From a virus: DNA of 24,968 nt. A model generated the notes under the pieces. The model made no database searches and was not told where the DNA came from. It saw nothing but the letters and a program-made list of their open reading frames with translations. How positions within the stretch are numbered: position 1 is the first letter of the stretch; the number at the start of each line of letters is the position of its first letter. A program made the translations under genes and the position numbers. Below, piece by piece: positions 13,054 through 20,885 of this stretch. Location of the stretch: IMG/VR virus record IMGVR_UViG_3300009466_000155, positions 1-24,968 of that record, one strand, 5' to 3'.

Positions 13054-13425
13054 ATGATGAAAATTCTTGTTTACGGAAGCAATAAGTTTTCCGATTATGA
13101 TACTTTTACCCGTGCTGTGGTGGTGGCGATTGATAATGCCGTAGACAGCATAGATGACAAACTTGATATTTATACAGCAGGTCCGTACAAGGTAAATCAG
13201 TTTACTGCTGAGTTTGTTAATAAAACAGAGGGCTTCTTCAAGCAGAAAGGCATTAAGTCACGATTCTATCGGGTCTTAAAGAACGATGTTGTGGAAAACT
13301 TTGACAAGTACGGCATTGATAGTGTAGTATATTTATCAACGAAGAATGAACGTGCTGAGATTTTTGATACAGTAATATCTACGGCAGAAAGCCAGGACGT
13401 TCCCGTAAACATCTATAAGGTATAG
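13054..13425 (+). CDS. SLOG/DUF2493-like nucleotide-binding protein (tentative)
   Basis: This 123-residue protein begins KILVYGSNKFSDYDTFTRA, resembling the GxRxFxDY start of DUF2493 (YspA-like) proteins of the SLOG superfamily, which bind nucleotide-derived ligands. Later strands are visible (LDIYTAGPY, SRFYRV, SVVYLST), as expected of a Rossmann-like fold. The function in phages is unknown; ligand sensing in nucleotide metabolism is possible. Starts at 13054 or 13057 are equally likely. A TTGACA / TAGTAT pair at 13301-13330 inside the gene may be chance. Confidence 0.5.
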   Translation: MMKILVYGSNKFSDYDTFTRAVVVAIDNAVDSIDDKLDIYTAGPYKVNQFTAEFVNKTEGFFKQKGIKSRFYRVLKNDVVENFDKYGIDSVVYLSTKNERAEIFDTVISTAESQDVPVNIYKV

Positions 13426-13433
13426 GAGAGAAA

Positions 13434-13469
13434 ATGAGAATTATCAAAGGAGCAGGTCGCCGTATCTAA
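13434..13469 (+). CDS. Possible 11-residue leader peptide
   Basis: ATG 13434 follows GGAG at a good distance and opens a frame MRIIKGAGRRI that stops with TAA at 13467-13469. This falls exactly where the deaminase homology begins in another frame. It may be a true leader coupling translation to the deaminase, the displaced 5' end of that gene after a one-base change, or chance. No promoter is evident. Confidence 0.3.
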   Translation: MRIIKGAGRRI

Positions 13470-13503
13470 GCGCGACCAAGCATATCTTTCTGTAGCATCA
13501 TAT

Positions 13504-13818
13504 ATGGCATCTCAGTCTTCTTGTAGAATGAAGCACGGTTCTGTTATTGTAAAGGGTGGTAGAGTGATTTCTACTGGAGTTAACAAAGAAAGAAGTCATC
13601 CAAGAATTGTATCTAGTGAGCATATCAAGCAGCATTGTTCAGTTCATGCAGAAGTAGATGCAATCAAGAGGGCTAAGGATGTTAACGGGGCCACCATTTA
13701 TGTAGCAAGAGTGAACCGTCGTGGAGAGCAAAGAGATAGCAGGCCATGCAACAGATGCTATGAGGCAATAAAAAATAGTGGTATCAAGAAGATTGTCTAT
13801 ACAACGAGTGAGGAATAA
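13504..13818 (+). CDS. Cytidine/dCMP-deaminase-like protein
   Basis: From ATG 13504 the protein has 104 residues with the zinc site HAE (48-50) and PCNRC (C82, C85), and the N-terminal motif GSVIVKGGRVISTGVNK typical of dCMP/CMP deaminases. These convert dCMP to dUMP or deaminate related bases. The same frame is open upstream to 13438 and reads SKRDQAYLSVASYMA before residue 1, which is the normal first helix of this family; but that stretch has no ATG, GTG or TTG. GGAG at 13449-13452 would suit a start at GTA 13462. So the real N-terminus is uncertain, and the gene may use an unusual start or carry a small mutation. Confidence 0.78.
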   Translation: MASQSSCRMKHGSVIVKGGRVISTGVNKERSHPRIVSSEHIKQHCSVHAEVDAIKRAKDVNGATIYVARVNRRGEQRDSRPCNRCYEAIKNSGIKKIVYTTSEE

Positions 13819-14036
13819 TGTCTTTTAAAACAATTAACTACGAAGAGGCACATACAATTGTAGATTCTAATAAGAGTCTGTTTTGGGATGGATGGACAAT
13901 CGTAGACTGGAAGCCATACAAGGATGCTCTATATAAAAAGAATGGGCTCTTTCGGGATGGTAAGTGGGGTGTGTCTAGACGTTACACTCCAGATACAAAT
14001 GGATGGAAAGTGCCAGCAAAATATGTGGATCGATGA
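13818..14036 (+). CDS. Hypothetical tryptophan-rich protein
   Basis: This 72-residue basic protein starts at the ATG overlapping the deaminase stop. It has repeated aromatic patches (FWDGWTIVDWKPY, RDGKWGVSRRYTP, NGWKVPAKYVDR) with the look of a small beta-rich DNA- or protein-binding domain. Similar short proteins occur in actinophages near WhiB genes, as far as I recall. It overlaps the WhiB gene by 14 bases. No function assigned. Confidence 0.58.
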   Translation: MSFKTINYEEAHTIVDSNKSLFWDGWTIVDWKPYKDALYKKNGLFRDGKWGVSRRYTPDTNGWKVPAKYVDR

Positions 14037-14298
14037 GGCGCTATGCGCTGGCACAGATACCGAACTTTACTTTGATAAATACGAATCAAACCAGGACACA
14101 GCGGTAGAAATAGATAGAATGTGTTTATCGTGTCCAGTTATTAAAGAATGTTTTGATGAGGGTGTTAAGAGTGAGTCTTACGGAGTCTGGGGTGGCGTCT
14201 TCCTTAATGAAGGAAGATTAGATAATGTAAGAAACTCTCATAAAACAGATGTAGTTTGGCAAAGGATTCTCCCATTGATTTCGGAGGAAAAATGGTAG
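14023..14298 (+). CDS. whiB: WhiB-family iron-sulphur transcription factor
   Basis: This 91-residue protein has the four cysteines of WhiB proteins: C8 in DEALCAG, then C34, C37 and C43 in CLSCPVIKEC (C-x2-C-x5-C), followed by the GVWGG turn at 54-58. These bind a 4Fe-4S cluster and work with the host primary sigma factor. The family is restricted to Actinobacteria and their phages, so it is the best host marker here. ATG 14023 is chosen because the homology begins at once (MWIDEALC); longer starts would overlap more of the gene before. Phage WhiB proteins can silence host whiB genes and affect superinfection; the role here is inference. Confidence 0.88.
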   Translation: MWIDEALCAGTDTELYFDKYESNQDTAVEIDRMCLSCPVIKECFDEGVKSESYGVWGGVFLNEGRLDNVRNSHKTDVVWQRILPLISEEKW

Positions 14299-14537
14299 AT
14301 AAATTAGTTCTCAATGTTCTTAAAGATAATAAACCACCCTATAATATAGTCGTGGATATTGTGGAAACGCCTAATTATCTTGCTCTAAGAGTGTATGAGA
14401 ATGAGGTCATGTCTTTATCTAGCGATAAACAATTGATCGTAATGGAATACCTGCACAAACTACGAAATATCGTAATGACATTTGGAATTAAATGCCATTT
14501 CCAGGGTGTTCCAGGAGATCCACCTAGGAGAGTCTAA
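14292..14537 (+). CDS. Hypothetical small protein
   Basis: This 81-residue protein begins MVDKLVLNVLKDNKPPYNI at ATG 14292, with CGGAGG just upstream, and overlaps the WhiB stop. It is alpha/beta: an N-terminal strand, VDIVETPNYLALRVYEN, and a helix VMEYLHKLRNIVMTFGIKC. No motif recognised. The TAA overlaps the ATG of the next gene. Confidence 0.6.
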   Translation: MVDKLVLNVLKDNKPPYNIVVDIVETPNYLALRVYENEVMSLSSDKQLIVMEYLHKLRNIVMTFGIKCHFQGVPGDPPRRV

Positions 14538-14710
14538 TGGAAATGGTTTGGATTGAATCCGAACGATGCTGGGGTAAAGTTATGCAAAGAAATACTTCTT
14601 ATTGCATAGTAAAGTATTATAAAGACGGAATTAATTATGAAGAGGCGATAGAAATAGAAGATCTTGTAGATCTTAATGATATGGGTATAGATTATGAAGA
14701 GGACTCCTAA
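14537..14710 (+). CDS. Hypothetical acidic 57-residue protein
   Basis: The gene starts in a TAATG overlap and stops in another TAATG overlap, filling the space exactly. It begins MEMVWIESERCWGKVMQ and ends in a strongly acidic tail (EDLVDLNDMGIDYEEDS). No known family. The coupling on both sides is the main support. Confidence 0.55.
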   Translation: MEMVWIESERCWGKVMQRNTSYCIVKYYKDGINYEEAIEIEDLVDLNDMGIDYEEDS

Positions 14711-14892
14711 TGTTTAAAAGAAAAAGCGCGGTGGAGATAAAGCAGCCACAAGAGTATTACTGCTCTAATCCAGACTGCCGTAATGAGGTAGCAGACTTTA
14801 GCCCCCTAAAAAATCTGCTTACCGACGAAGCCCATAATAATTATTCAGACTTCTATTGCATGGACTGTATAATTGAGGAGAATTTTCTATGA
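14710..14892 (+). CDS. Small zinc-binding protein
   Basis: This 60-residue protein has [11 protein letters not shown] and [11 protein letters not shown], two cysteine pairs (C-x4-C and C-x2-C) that likely bind zinc. It lies directly before the glycan operon, overlapping gmd by four bases (ATGA), and may be read through into it. Function unknown. Confidence 0.58.
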   Translation: MFKRKSAVEIKQPQEYYCSNPDCRNEVADFSPLKNLLTDEAHNNYSDFYCMDCIIEENFL

Positions 14893-15896
14893 AGAAGGCT
14901 TTAATTACAGGGATTACTGGTCAGGACGGGTCCTACCTAGTAGAGTTACTTTTGGATAAAGGCTATCTAGTTTATGGAATAAAGAGGAGATCCTCATCTC
15001 TGAATACAGAAAGAATAGATCATCTATTTAATCACCCAAATCTAGAATTAGTCTACGGTGACCTGACAGACTCTTCATCAATTATAAAGATTGTTAACGA
15101 TACCAGGCCCGATGAAATTTATAACCTTGGCGCTCAAAGCCATGTTCAGGTGTCATTTGAAACTCCTGAATATACTGCACAGTCAGACGCGGTGGGTCCG
15201 TTAAGAATTCTTGAAGCAATTAGAACATTAGGATTACAGTATGATACAAGATTTTATCAGGCAGCAACATCAGAAATGTACGGCCTTGTCCAAGAAGTTC
15301 CGCAGACTGAAACGACGCCGTTCTATCCTAGATCTCCTTATGGAGTAGCAAAACTTTATGGTTATTGGATTACAAAGAATTACCGTGAGGCATACAATAT
15401 GTATGCATGTAGTGGAATATTATTCAATCACGAATCACCTCGCCGTGGTGAAACCTTTGTAACTAGAAAGATTACAAGAGGTCTGGCGGCTATTAAAAGA
15501 GGAGAACTTGAAACTCTAGAACTTGGTAATCTAAATGCTTTAAGAGACTGGGGGCACGCAAAGGATTTTGTCAATGCTATGTGGCTAATGTTGAACCAGG
15601 ACGACCCAGAAGATTATGTCATTGCAACGGGAGAAGAGCATACTGTTAAGGAATTCATTGAGGCAAGCGCACCGTTTTTTGACATGGAAATAGAATGGCG
15701 GGACGAGGGCGTTGATGAAATAGGTGTAGACGTTAAAACTGGAAAAACTATTATTGCTGTGAATGATAAATACTTTAGGCCAGCAGAAGTAGATAGATTA
15801 ATTGGAGACTCTTCTAAGGCTAGAAAAGAATTGGGGTGGAAGCAAGAATACACCTTCTACGATCTAGTAAGGGAGATGTGTCTTGCAGAATTATGA
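14889..15896 (+). CDS. gmd: GDP-mannose 4,6-dehydratase
   Basis: This 335-residue short-chain dehydratase converts GDP-D-mannose to GDP-4-keto-6-deoxy-D-mannose, the branch point for fucose, rhamnose, perosamine and colitose. It has the NADP site GITGQDGSY (8-16), the TSEMYG motif with E129 and T127, and Y151xxxK155 ([12 protein letters not shown]). Family marks include [29 protein letters not shown] and [14 protein letters not shown], all near-identical to bacterial Gmd. The length is full. It opens the operon; no ManB/ManC or GDP-mannose synthesis gene is present, so host GDP-mannose is presumably used. Confidence 0.95.
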   Translation: MKKALITGITGQDGSYLVELLLDKGYLVYGIKRRSSSLNTERIDHLFNHPNLELVYGDLTDSSSIIKIVNDTRPDEIYNLGAQSHVQVSFETPEYTAQSDAVGPLRILEAIRTLGLQYDTRFYQAATSEMYGLVQEVPQTETTPFYPRSPYGVAKLYGYWITKNYREAYNMYACSGILFNHESPRRGETFVTRKITRGLAAIKRGELETLELGNLNALRDWGHAKDFVNAMWLMLNQDDPEDYVIATGEEHTVKEFIEASAPFFDMEIEWRDEGVDEIGVDVKTGKTIIAVNDKYFRPAEVDRLIGDSSKARKELGWKQEYTFYDLVREMCLAEL

Positions 15897-16665
15897 TGTT
15901 ACTATCAAAGCCCACCCAAAGGATTATTACAAACTTCCATATGTTATATCCAGCCTTAAGCATTTAAAGCCCAGATTTGAGAACATTTATATTGTTTCTC
16001 CAGACGGGCACAGACCAGACTCTATCTTTCAAGATTACATCATTACTGTAAAGGATGATGAGGTCAGGCCATTTATAGATAAAACTAAATTTAAGCATAG
16101 GTACAACTGGTCTTGGGTTAACATGCTGTCTTTGACACAAGAATTTACAAAAAATGATTTGTACTTTGATGTTCAGGCAGACAACTTTTTCCTTAATGAT
16201 TTAGAATTGTTTACAGAGGATGGTAGGCCAAGACTATTCAAAACTCGCGCTAATTCTAATAACAATACTGTCTGGCCTGGGTATTTTGAATTTAGTAAGA
16301 ACATGTTTAACATAGAAAAAATAACCTTTGGATCTTCCTACATTATTGAATTCATGATGTATGATAAAAATAAACTGAAGAGTCTATATGAACCATATGA
16401 TAAAGGCATCATGATAGAAAAATCTTATAAAGAAATTAATGAAAACTCGTACCCCGCAGATCAGGAAATTTATGGAAATCTTATAGAAGGAAGATTTCCA
16501 GAATCATATGAAATAGTAGGCCCTATTGAAACTCACATCGGCGGAGATGATTTACAAGATGATGATATAGATAGAGTTTTGGACTATGTATCATCAATAA
16601 AAACGAAATATCCTGCAGCAATAGCCTGCAGCCATCACACATATTGGATGCCAGAATGGAACTAG
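15883..16665 (+). CDS. DUF6492-like putative glycosyltransferase
   Basis: This 260-residue protein begins with TTG 15883, as no ATG fits the homology start; GGGAG lies seven bases upstream and the gene overlaps gmd by 14 bases. It opens [21 protein letters not shown] and continues with [14 protein letters not shown], a GT-A-like start, then [12 protein letters not shown] (a metal-binding acidic motif of the DxD type, here QAD). Family resemblance is to DUF6492 proteins of polysaccharide loci. It likely adds one sugar in the glycan made by the operon. The assignment is moderate. Confidence 0.6.
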   Translation: MQNYDVTIKAHPKDYYKLPYVISSLKHLKPRFENIYIVSPDGHRPDSIFQDYIITVKDDEVRPFIDKTKFKHRYNWSWVNMLSLTQEFTKNDLYFDVQADNFFLNDLELFTEDGRPRLFKTRANSNNNTVWPGYFEFSKNMFNIEKITFGSSYIIEFMMYDKNKLKSLYEPYDKGIMIEKSYKEINENSYPADQEIYGNLIEGRFPESYEIVGPIETHIGGDDLQDDDIDRVLDYVSSIKTKYPAAIACSHHTYWMPEWN

Positions 16666-17597
16666 ATAGTAGAATTTATGTAGCAGGGCACAGAGGTTTA
16701 GTTGGCTCTGCCATAGTAAGAAAATTAAAAGATCTTGGATATACAAAAATCATTGTAGATCGCCATGAAGATTTAGATTTAAGGCATCAACAATGGACTC
16801 GCAACTTTATATCGTTGCATGAGCCAGATTATGTTTTTTTGGCAGCAGCAAAAGTAGGCGGGATTAATTATAATAAGAGTCATCCTGCAGATTTTATCTA
16901 TGACAATCTATCTATTCAGAATAACGTTATTAATTCTTCATATAAACTGGGCGTAAAGAAACTTTTATTCCTGGGATCTTCATGCATCTATCCTAAAGTA
17001 TGCGATCAGCCAATTAAAGAATCAGCACTTTTGACTTCACCATTAGAACCAACTAATGAAGCATATGCAATTGCAAAAATTGCTGGTTTAAAAATGTGCC
17101 AGATGTTTACAAGTCAGTACGGATTTGAAACCGTATCTGCCATGCCAGCGAATCTATATGGTCCAAACGATAACTTTAACTCTGAACAATCTCACGTTAT
17201 TCCTGCAATGATAAAGAAATTTATGGATGCTATTTGGCACGGTAAGAAGGAAGTTATTTTCTTTGGTGACGGTTCTCCTATAAGAGACTTCATGTACGTT
17301 GATGATTTGGCAGACGCATGTGTATTCCTGATGAACAACTATGATGATCCAAATCATATAAATGTAGGATCTGGATTAGATGTATCAATTAAATATTTGG
17401 CTCAAGTAATCTCTTCTATTATTGGATACGAGGGTGAAATATTATGGGACGATACTAAGCCTAATGGATCTCCAAGAAGAACTCTTGACACATCTAGGAT
17501 GGGTGCGCTAGGATGGTATCCAAAGACCTCTTTAATACAGGGGTTAGAAAAAACCATTAAGTGGTACAGAGAAACTGGTGGACAGCGTGAATTATAA
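16656..17597 (+). CDS. GDP-L-fucose synthase-like epimerase/reductase
   Basis: This 313-residue protein has the fucose synthase signature: GHRGLVGSA (11-19), SSCIYP (108-113), Y137xxxK141 in NEAYAIAKIAG, and MPANLYGPNDNF. The enzyme epimerises C3 and C5 and reduces C4 of GDP-4-keto-6-deoxymannose to give GDP-L-fucose; related ColC does the same on the 3-deoxy substrate to give GDP-L-colitose. Which applies cannot be decided from the sequence. ATG 16656 overlaps the previous stop; a TTG 12 bases earlier is possible. The family fit is strong, the substrate is not. Confidence 0.88.
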   Translation: MELDSRIYVAGHRGLVGSAIVRKLKDLGYTKIIVDRHEDLDLRHQQWTRNFISLHEPDYVFLAAAKVGGINYNKSHPADFIYDNLSIQNNVINSSYKLGVKKLLFLGSSCIYPKVCDQPIKESALLTSPLEPTNEAYAIAKIAGLKMCQMFTSQYGFETVSAMPANLYGPNDNFNSEQSHVIPAMIKKFMDAIWHGKKEVIFFGDGSPIRDFMYVDDLADACVFLMNNYDDPNHINVGSGLDVSIKYLAQVISSIIGYEGEILWDDTKPNGSPRRTLDTSRMGALGWYPKTSLIQGLEKTIKWYRETGGQREL

Positions 17598-18753
17598 ATG
17601 GCCTTTAATGAAAGAAACTATAACTTTGGGTGACAGACTTGAGATGATTAAGTTTGTTGCAACGACAGGAAAATTTACTAACGGAGATAAGGTAAAGAAG
17701 TTTGAGTCTGAGTGGAATGAATGGCTTGGATCTCAGCACTCTTTGTTTGTTTCATCTGGCTCTACTGCAAACTTTTTATTGCTGGCGGCAGTAAAAGAAT
17801 ATCTGGGCCTTAAGGACGGTGATAAAGTTTTAGTGCCAGCCTGTACCTGGATGACTAATGTTGCTCCGATTATACAGTTAGGCCTTCAGCCAGTATTCTG
17901 TGATATTAATATGTTTAATTATTCATTTAATAAGCAACATCTAGAAACACTATCTATTCTTCATAAAGATATAAAGGTGATCTTTGTTACGCATCTTCTT
18001 GGGTTCCCCTCATGGGAGGTCGAATACTTTAAAGAGTATTTTCCAAACGCAATCATCTTAGATGATGTTTGTGAGTCTCATGGAGTTAGTCGAAGCGGTG
18101 AAAGGGTTGGGTCAAATAGTGTTGGTGCCACCTTTAGTTTTTACTTTGGTCACCATATGACAACAATTGAAGGCGGCATGGTGTCTACTAGAAATGAAGA
18201 CCTTTATGATCTAATGAAGATGAAACGTAGTCATGGCATGTCAAGAGAGTCGATTCATGCAAATGAATATGCCATCAAGTATCCAAAGATGGACCCATCA
18301 TTTCTTTTTATCACAGACGGTTATAACTTTAGAAATCATGAAATACCCGCTGTTCTTGGGTCTAGCCAACTCAAAAGGCTTGACGGCATGATAAAGAAAC
18401 GCAAAGAAAACTACAGGCTATTTCTTAAATTAATCAGAAAGCATGAAGACAAGTTCTATATTCCTTATGATCGTGGTGGAGATAGCAACTTTGCCTTTCC
18501 AATAGTATCTAAGCGTGAACTTACGCATAGCATTCTTAAGTCTAAACTTCATAATGCTGGGATCGAAAAGCGTCCAATTGTAAGCGGTAATCTTTTAGAG
18601 CATCCATTCCTTAAGCAATATAAAATGGCTCAGGCTGGCCCAGAAACGCCACAGGTAAAGATCGTACATGAAAGAGGACTCTATGTAGGTAATAATCATT
18701 TCGTAGGAGAAAAAGAAATATCTATGCTAGAGGAGATCTTTGACGAACTATGA
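17587..18753 (+). CDS. DegT/AHBA-fold 3-dehydratase, ColD-like (catalytic Lys replaced by His)
   Basis: This 388-residue PLP-dependent protein has the aminotransferase fold: SSGSTANFLL near residue 56-65, PACTWMTN, DD at 159-160 (LDDVCESHG) for the pyridine nitrogen, and the active site at SFYFGHHMTTIEGGMV. In normal DegT aminotransferases a lysine stands where H189 is; here HH replaces it. This is the mark of ColD and of E1/RfbH-type 3-dehydratases, which remove the C3 hydroxyl with a His base. ColD acts on GDP-4-keto-6-deoxymannose, the product of the Gmd upstream, and is also about 388 residues long. I take GTG 17587; GTG 17578 is another option. Confidence 0.78.
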   Translation: MNYKWPLMKETITLGDRLEMIKFVATTGKFTNGDKVKKFESEWNEWLGSQHSLFVSSGSTANFLLLAAVKEYLGLKDGDKVLVPACTWMTNVAPIIQLGLQPVFCDINMFNYSFNKQHLETLSILHKDIKVIFVTHLLGFPSWEVEYFKEYFPNAIILDDVCESHGVSRSGERVGSNSVGATFSFYFGHHMTTIEGGMVSTRNEDLYDLMKMKRSHGMSRESIHANEYAIKYPKMDPSFLFITDGYNFRNHEIPAVLGSSQLKRLDGMIKKRKENYRLFLKLIRKHEDKFYIPYDRGGDSNFAFPIVSKRELTHSILKSKLHNAGIEKRPIVSGNLLEHPFLKQYKMAQAGPETPQVKIVHERGLYVGNNHFVGEKEISMLEEIFDEL

Positions 18754-19502
18754 GTAAAGATCCAAGAGAGTATGAAGATTTTCTATATAAGTTAAGGCCT
18801 AAGTGGAACTTCTATCTAAATGAAGAAATACTACAATGTAATACTCCATCCGAAAATAACATAGGATACCTAATTGAGTCTAAAACTATTATTGAGGGGG
18901 TGTATGTAGACTTCATATTAAACTGGGAAAGAGTTATAGATAACTTTAAGTATATCTTTGTTCAGGACAGCAGTCTGCTCAAATACCATCCAAAGATTAA
19001 ATGGGCTCCAGCATCATTTATATGGATAGATGAACCACAAATCTATCCTAAGACAAAACTAATATCAATGATATCTTCTAAGAAGAATATGTGTCCAGAG
19101 CATACCAGACGATTGGCTATGGTGGATAGAATGTCATCTGTCGGCGGCGTGGATATTTATGGTCAGGGGTTAAGATACATAGAGAAAAAGGAGCAGGGTC
19201 TTTGCGACTACATGTTCTCAATAGCCATGGAGAATGCCAGGTACCCTGGAAACTTTACTGAAAAGATAATGGATTGTTTTGCTACTGGAACAATTCCAAT
19301 TTATTCTGGAGATCCAACTATAGATAGATTCTTCAATCCTGATGGCATTATAACTCTGAGTGATGACTTTCACCCATCCCAAGTAAATGAGGACTTGTAC
19401 TATGAGAAAATGGACGCCATAAAAGAAAACTTAGAAATAGTAAAACAATTCTCCAGCATACAAGACTGGATACATGAAAAATACCTTAAGGAATTAGAAT
19501 GA
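18750..19502 (+). CDS. GT10 fucosyltransferase-like protein
   Basis: This 250-residue protein has the C-terminal donor-binding signature of family 10 (alpha-1,3/1,4-fucosyltransferases): YMFSIAMENARYPGNFTEK (154-172), then ATGTIPIYSGDP (178-189) and RFFNPDGII. GDP-fucose or a related GDP-deoxy sugar is the usual donor. The N-terminal acceptor half is short and divergent. It starts in an ATGA overlap and ends in another with the FkbM gene. Donor choice between fucose and a dideoxy sugar cannot be read. Confidence 0.82.
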   Translation: MSKDPREYEDFLYKLRPKWNFYLNEEILQCNTPSENNIGYLIESKTIIEGVYVDFILNWERVIDNFKYIFVQDSSLLKYHPKIKWAPASFIWIDEPQIYPKTKLISMISSKKNMCPEHTRRLAMVDRMSSVGGVDIYGQGLRYIEKKEQGLCDYMFSIAMENARYPGNFTEKIMDCFATGTIPIYSGDPTIDRFFNPDGIITLSDDFHPSQVNEDLYYEKMDAIKENLEIVKQFSSIQDWIHEKYLKELE

Positions 19503-20134
19503 ACCCCTTAAAATGCGTAGTAGATGCCTACAATAAATATTTTGGAGAGCAAGCCAAGACTATTTTAGAAATAGGTTCCAGAGATGGGCACGACGCCTAT
19601 TACCTTTATCTTAAACTAAAGGCTCATAAAGCCTACACGTTTGAGGCGAACCCTAATTGTTACAAAGTAATTAATTTAAATTACCCAGAGTTTCATAATA
19701 TCTATGGTGCAGTATCTAACTTTACTGGTCAGTCCACATTCAACATGGTTGAGTCATCTGACTGGGATGCGGTTGGCACCTCCTCATTAAAGGATCGTAA
19801 TGATTCCTGGTACGACGGCAGAGCAATCAAGATTACAGTAGATGTAGATACTATGCATAACTATATTATTAATTACGATATCCAACCCCCTTTTGATGTA
19901 GTAAAACTTGATGTTGAGGGATGTTCATACGAAGTTCTTGAAGGATTTGGTTCTTTTATCAAAGACGTAAGGGTTTTGCATGTTGAAAATGAAACTATAC
20001 AATACTGGTCGGACCAAAAACTTGCAAACGATGTAGCAGAACTGCTATTATCTAAGGGCTTCTTCTTAGAGTATTCCGAAAACTTTGGAACTAATAGCGT
20101 TGATGAGGTTTGGGTAAATGGCAATTTCGTTTAA
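19499..20134 (+). CDS. FkbM-family SAM-dependent methyltransferase
   Basis: This 211-residue protein has the FkbM layout: SAM site TILEIGSRDGHDAYYL (21-36), FEANPNCYKV (48-57), the catalytic-region DVVKLDVEGCSYEVLEGF (133-150) and a final HVENE. FkbM enzymes methylate hydroxyl groups of sugars or polyketides. In this operon it likely caps or decorates the glycan, which often stops chain growth. It overlaps the GT11 gene by 17 bases. The acceptor is unknown. Confidence 0.8.
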   Translation: MNPLKCVVDAYNKYFGEQAKTILEIGSRDGHDAYYLYLKLKAHKAYTFEANPNCYKVINLNYPEFHNIYGAVSNFTGQSTFNMVESSDWDAVGTSSLKDRNDSWYDGRAIKITVDVDTMHNYIINYDIQPPFDVVKLDVEGCSYEVLEGFGSFIKDVRVLHVENETIQYWSDQKLANDVAELLLSKGFFLEYSENFGTNSVDEVWVNGNFV

Positions 20135-20885
20135 TAGTCTCGGTGGCTATGGCAGAATGGGGAACCAAATGTTCCAGTATGCTGCCCTTAGAGGAATAGC
20201 ACATGAGCATGGATATGAATTTTCTATTCCAGGATCGGGGCATAGATTATTTGAAGTATTTACAATGGATAACTGCACCATTAGAGAAGAAAATAAGATA
20301 ACTATGCAGAATCTGACTCACATAGGATTTGAATTCGATAAAGCCCTGTTTGATAACTGCCCAAACTATACAGATCTTTATGGATATTTTCAAAGTGAGA
20401 GGTACTTTGAGGCTATTGCAGAATCTATCCGACAAGACTTTACATTCAATAATCCAGATATAACTCTAATTAAAGCATTAAGAGATGAAGCGGACGGCAA
20501 ACCAATAGTAAGCGTACATGTACGCAGAGGAGACTATATTACATTGCAAGACTACCACCCGCTACTGACCAAAGAATACTATGAATCATCTATGTCAGTC
20601 TTTAAAGACGTTTTATTCGCAGTATTTTCAGATGATCCAGAGTGGTGTGAGTATCAAGAAATGTTCCATGACTGCATGGTAATCGATGCTTCAGATAAAA
20701 CTACAATGTATACCATGTCCCAATGTGATCATAATATAATTGCTAATTCATCATTTAGTTGGTGGGGTGCGTGGCTCAATAATAATTACCATAAGGTAGT
20801 TATCGCTCCTAAAAAATGGTTTGGACCAGCGTACTCAGACTACGACTTATCTGATTTGTATCCAAGTAGGTGGATAGTTCTATGA
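20118..20885 (+). CDS. GT11 alpha-1,2-fucosyltransferase-like protein
   Basis: This 255-residue protein has all GT11 motifs: GRMGNQMFQYAAL (12-24), VSVHVRRGDY (131-140), and IIANSSFSWWGAWL (207-220). Family members use GDP-L-fucose; the E. coli O55 colitosyltransferase belongs to the same family. The full-length single domain predicts a soluble or peripheral GT-B enzyme. The stop overlaps the next gene (ATGA). Together with the GT10 enzyme, it fits the Gmd/fucose-synthase route in this operon. Confidence 0.9.
   Translation: MAISFNSLGGYGRMGNQMFQYAALRGIAHEHGYEFSIPGSGHRLFEVFTMDNCTIREENKITMQNLTHIGFEFDKALFDNCPNYTDLYGYFQSERYFEAIAESIRQDFTFNNPDITLIKALRDEADGKPIVSVHVRRGDYITLQDYHPLLTKEYYESSMSVFKDVLFAVFSDDPEWCEYQEMFHDCMVIDASDKTTMYTMSQCDHNIIANSSFSWWGAWLNNNYHKVVIAPKKWFGPAYSDYDLSDLYPSRWIVL

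Noticed and set aside
13301-13330. TTGACA ... TAGTAT inside the SLOG-like gene
   Set aside because: An 18-base spacer is acceptable, but it is fully inside a gene and encodes conserved-looking residues; kept only as a weak option for the deaminase leader.
13924-14022. Longer start for the WhiB gene
   Set aside because: It would lie wholly inside the previous gene and has no family similarity; homology starts at ATG 14023.
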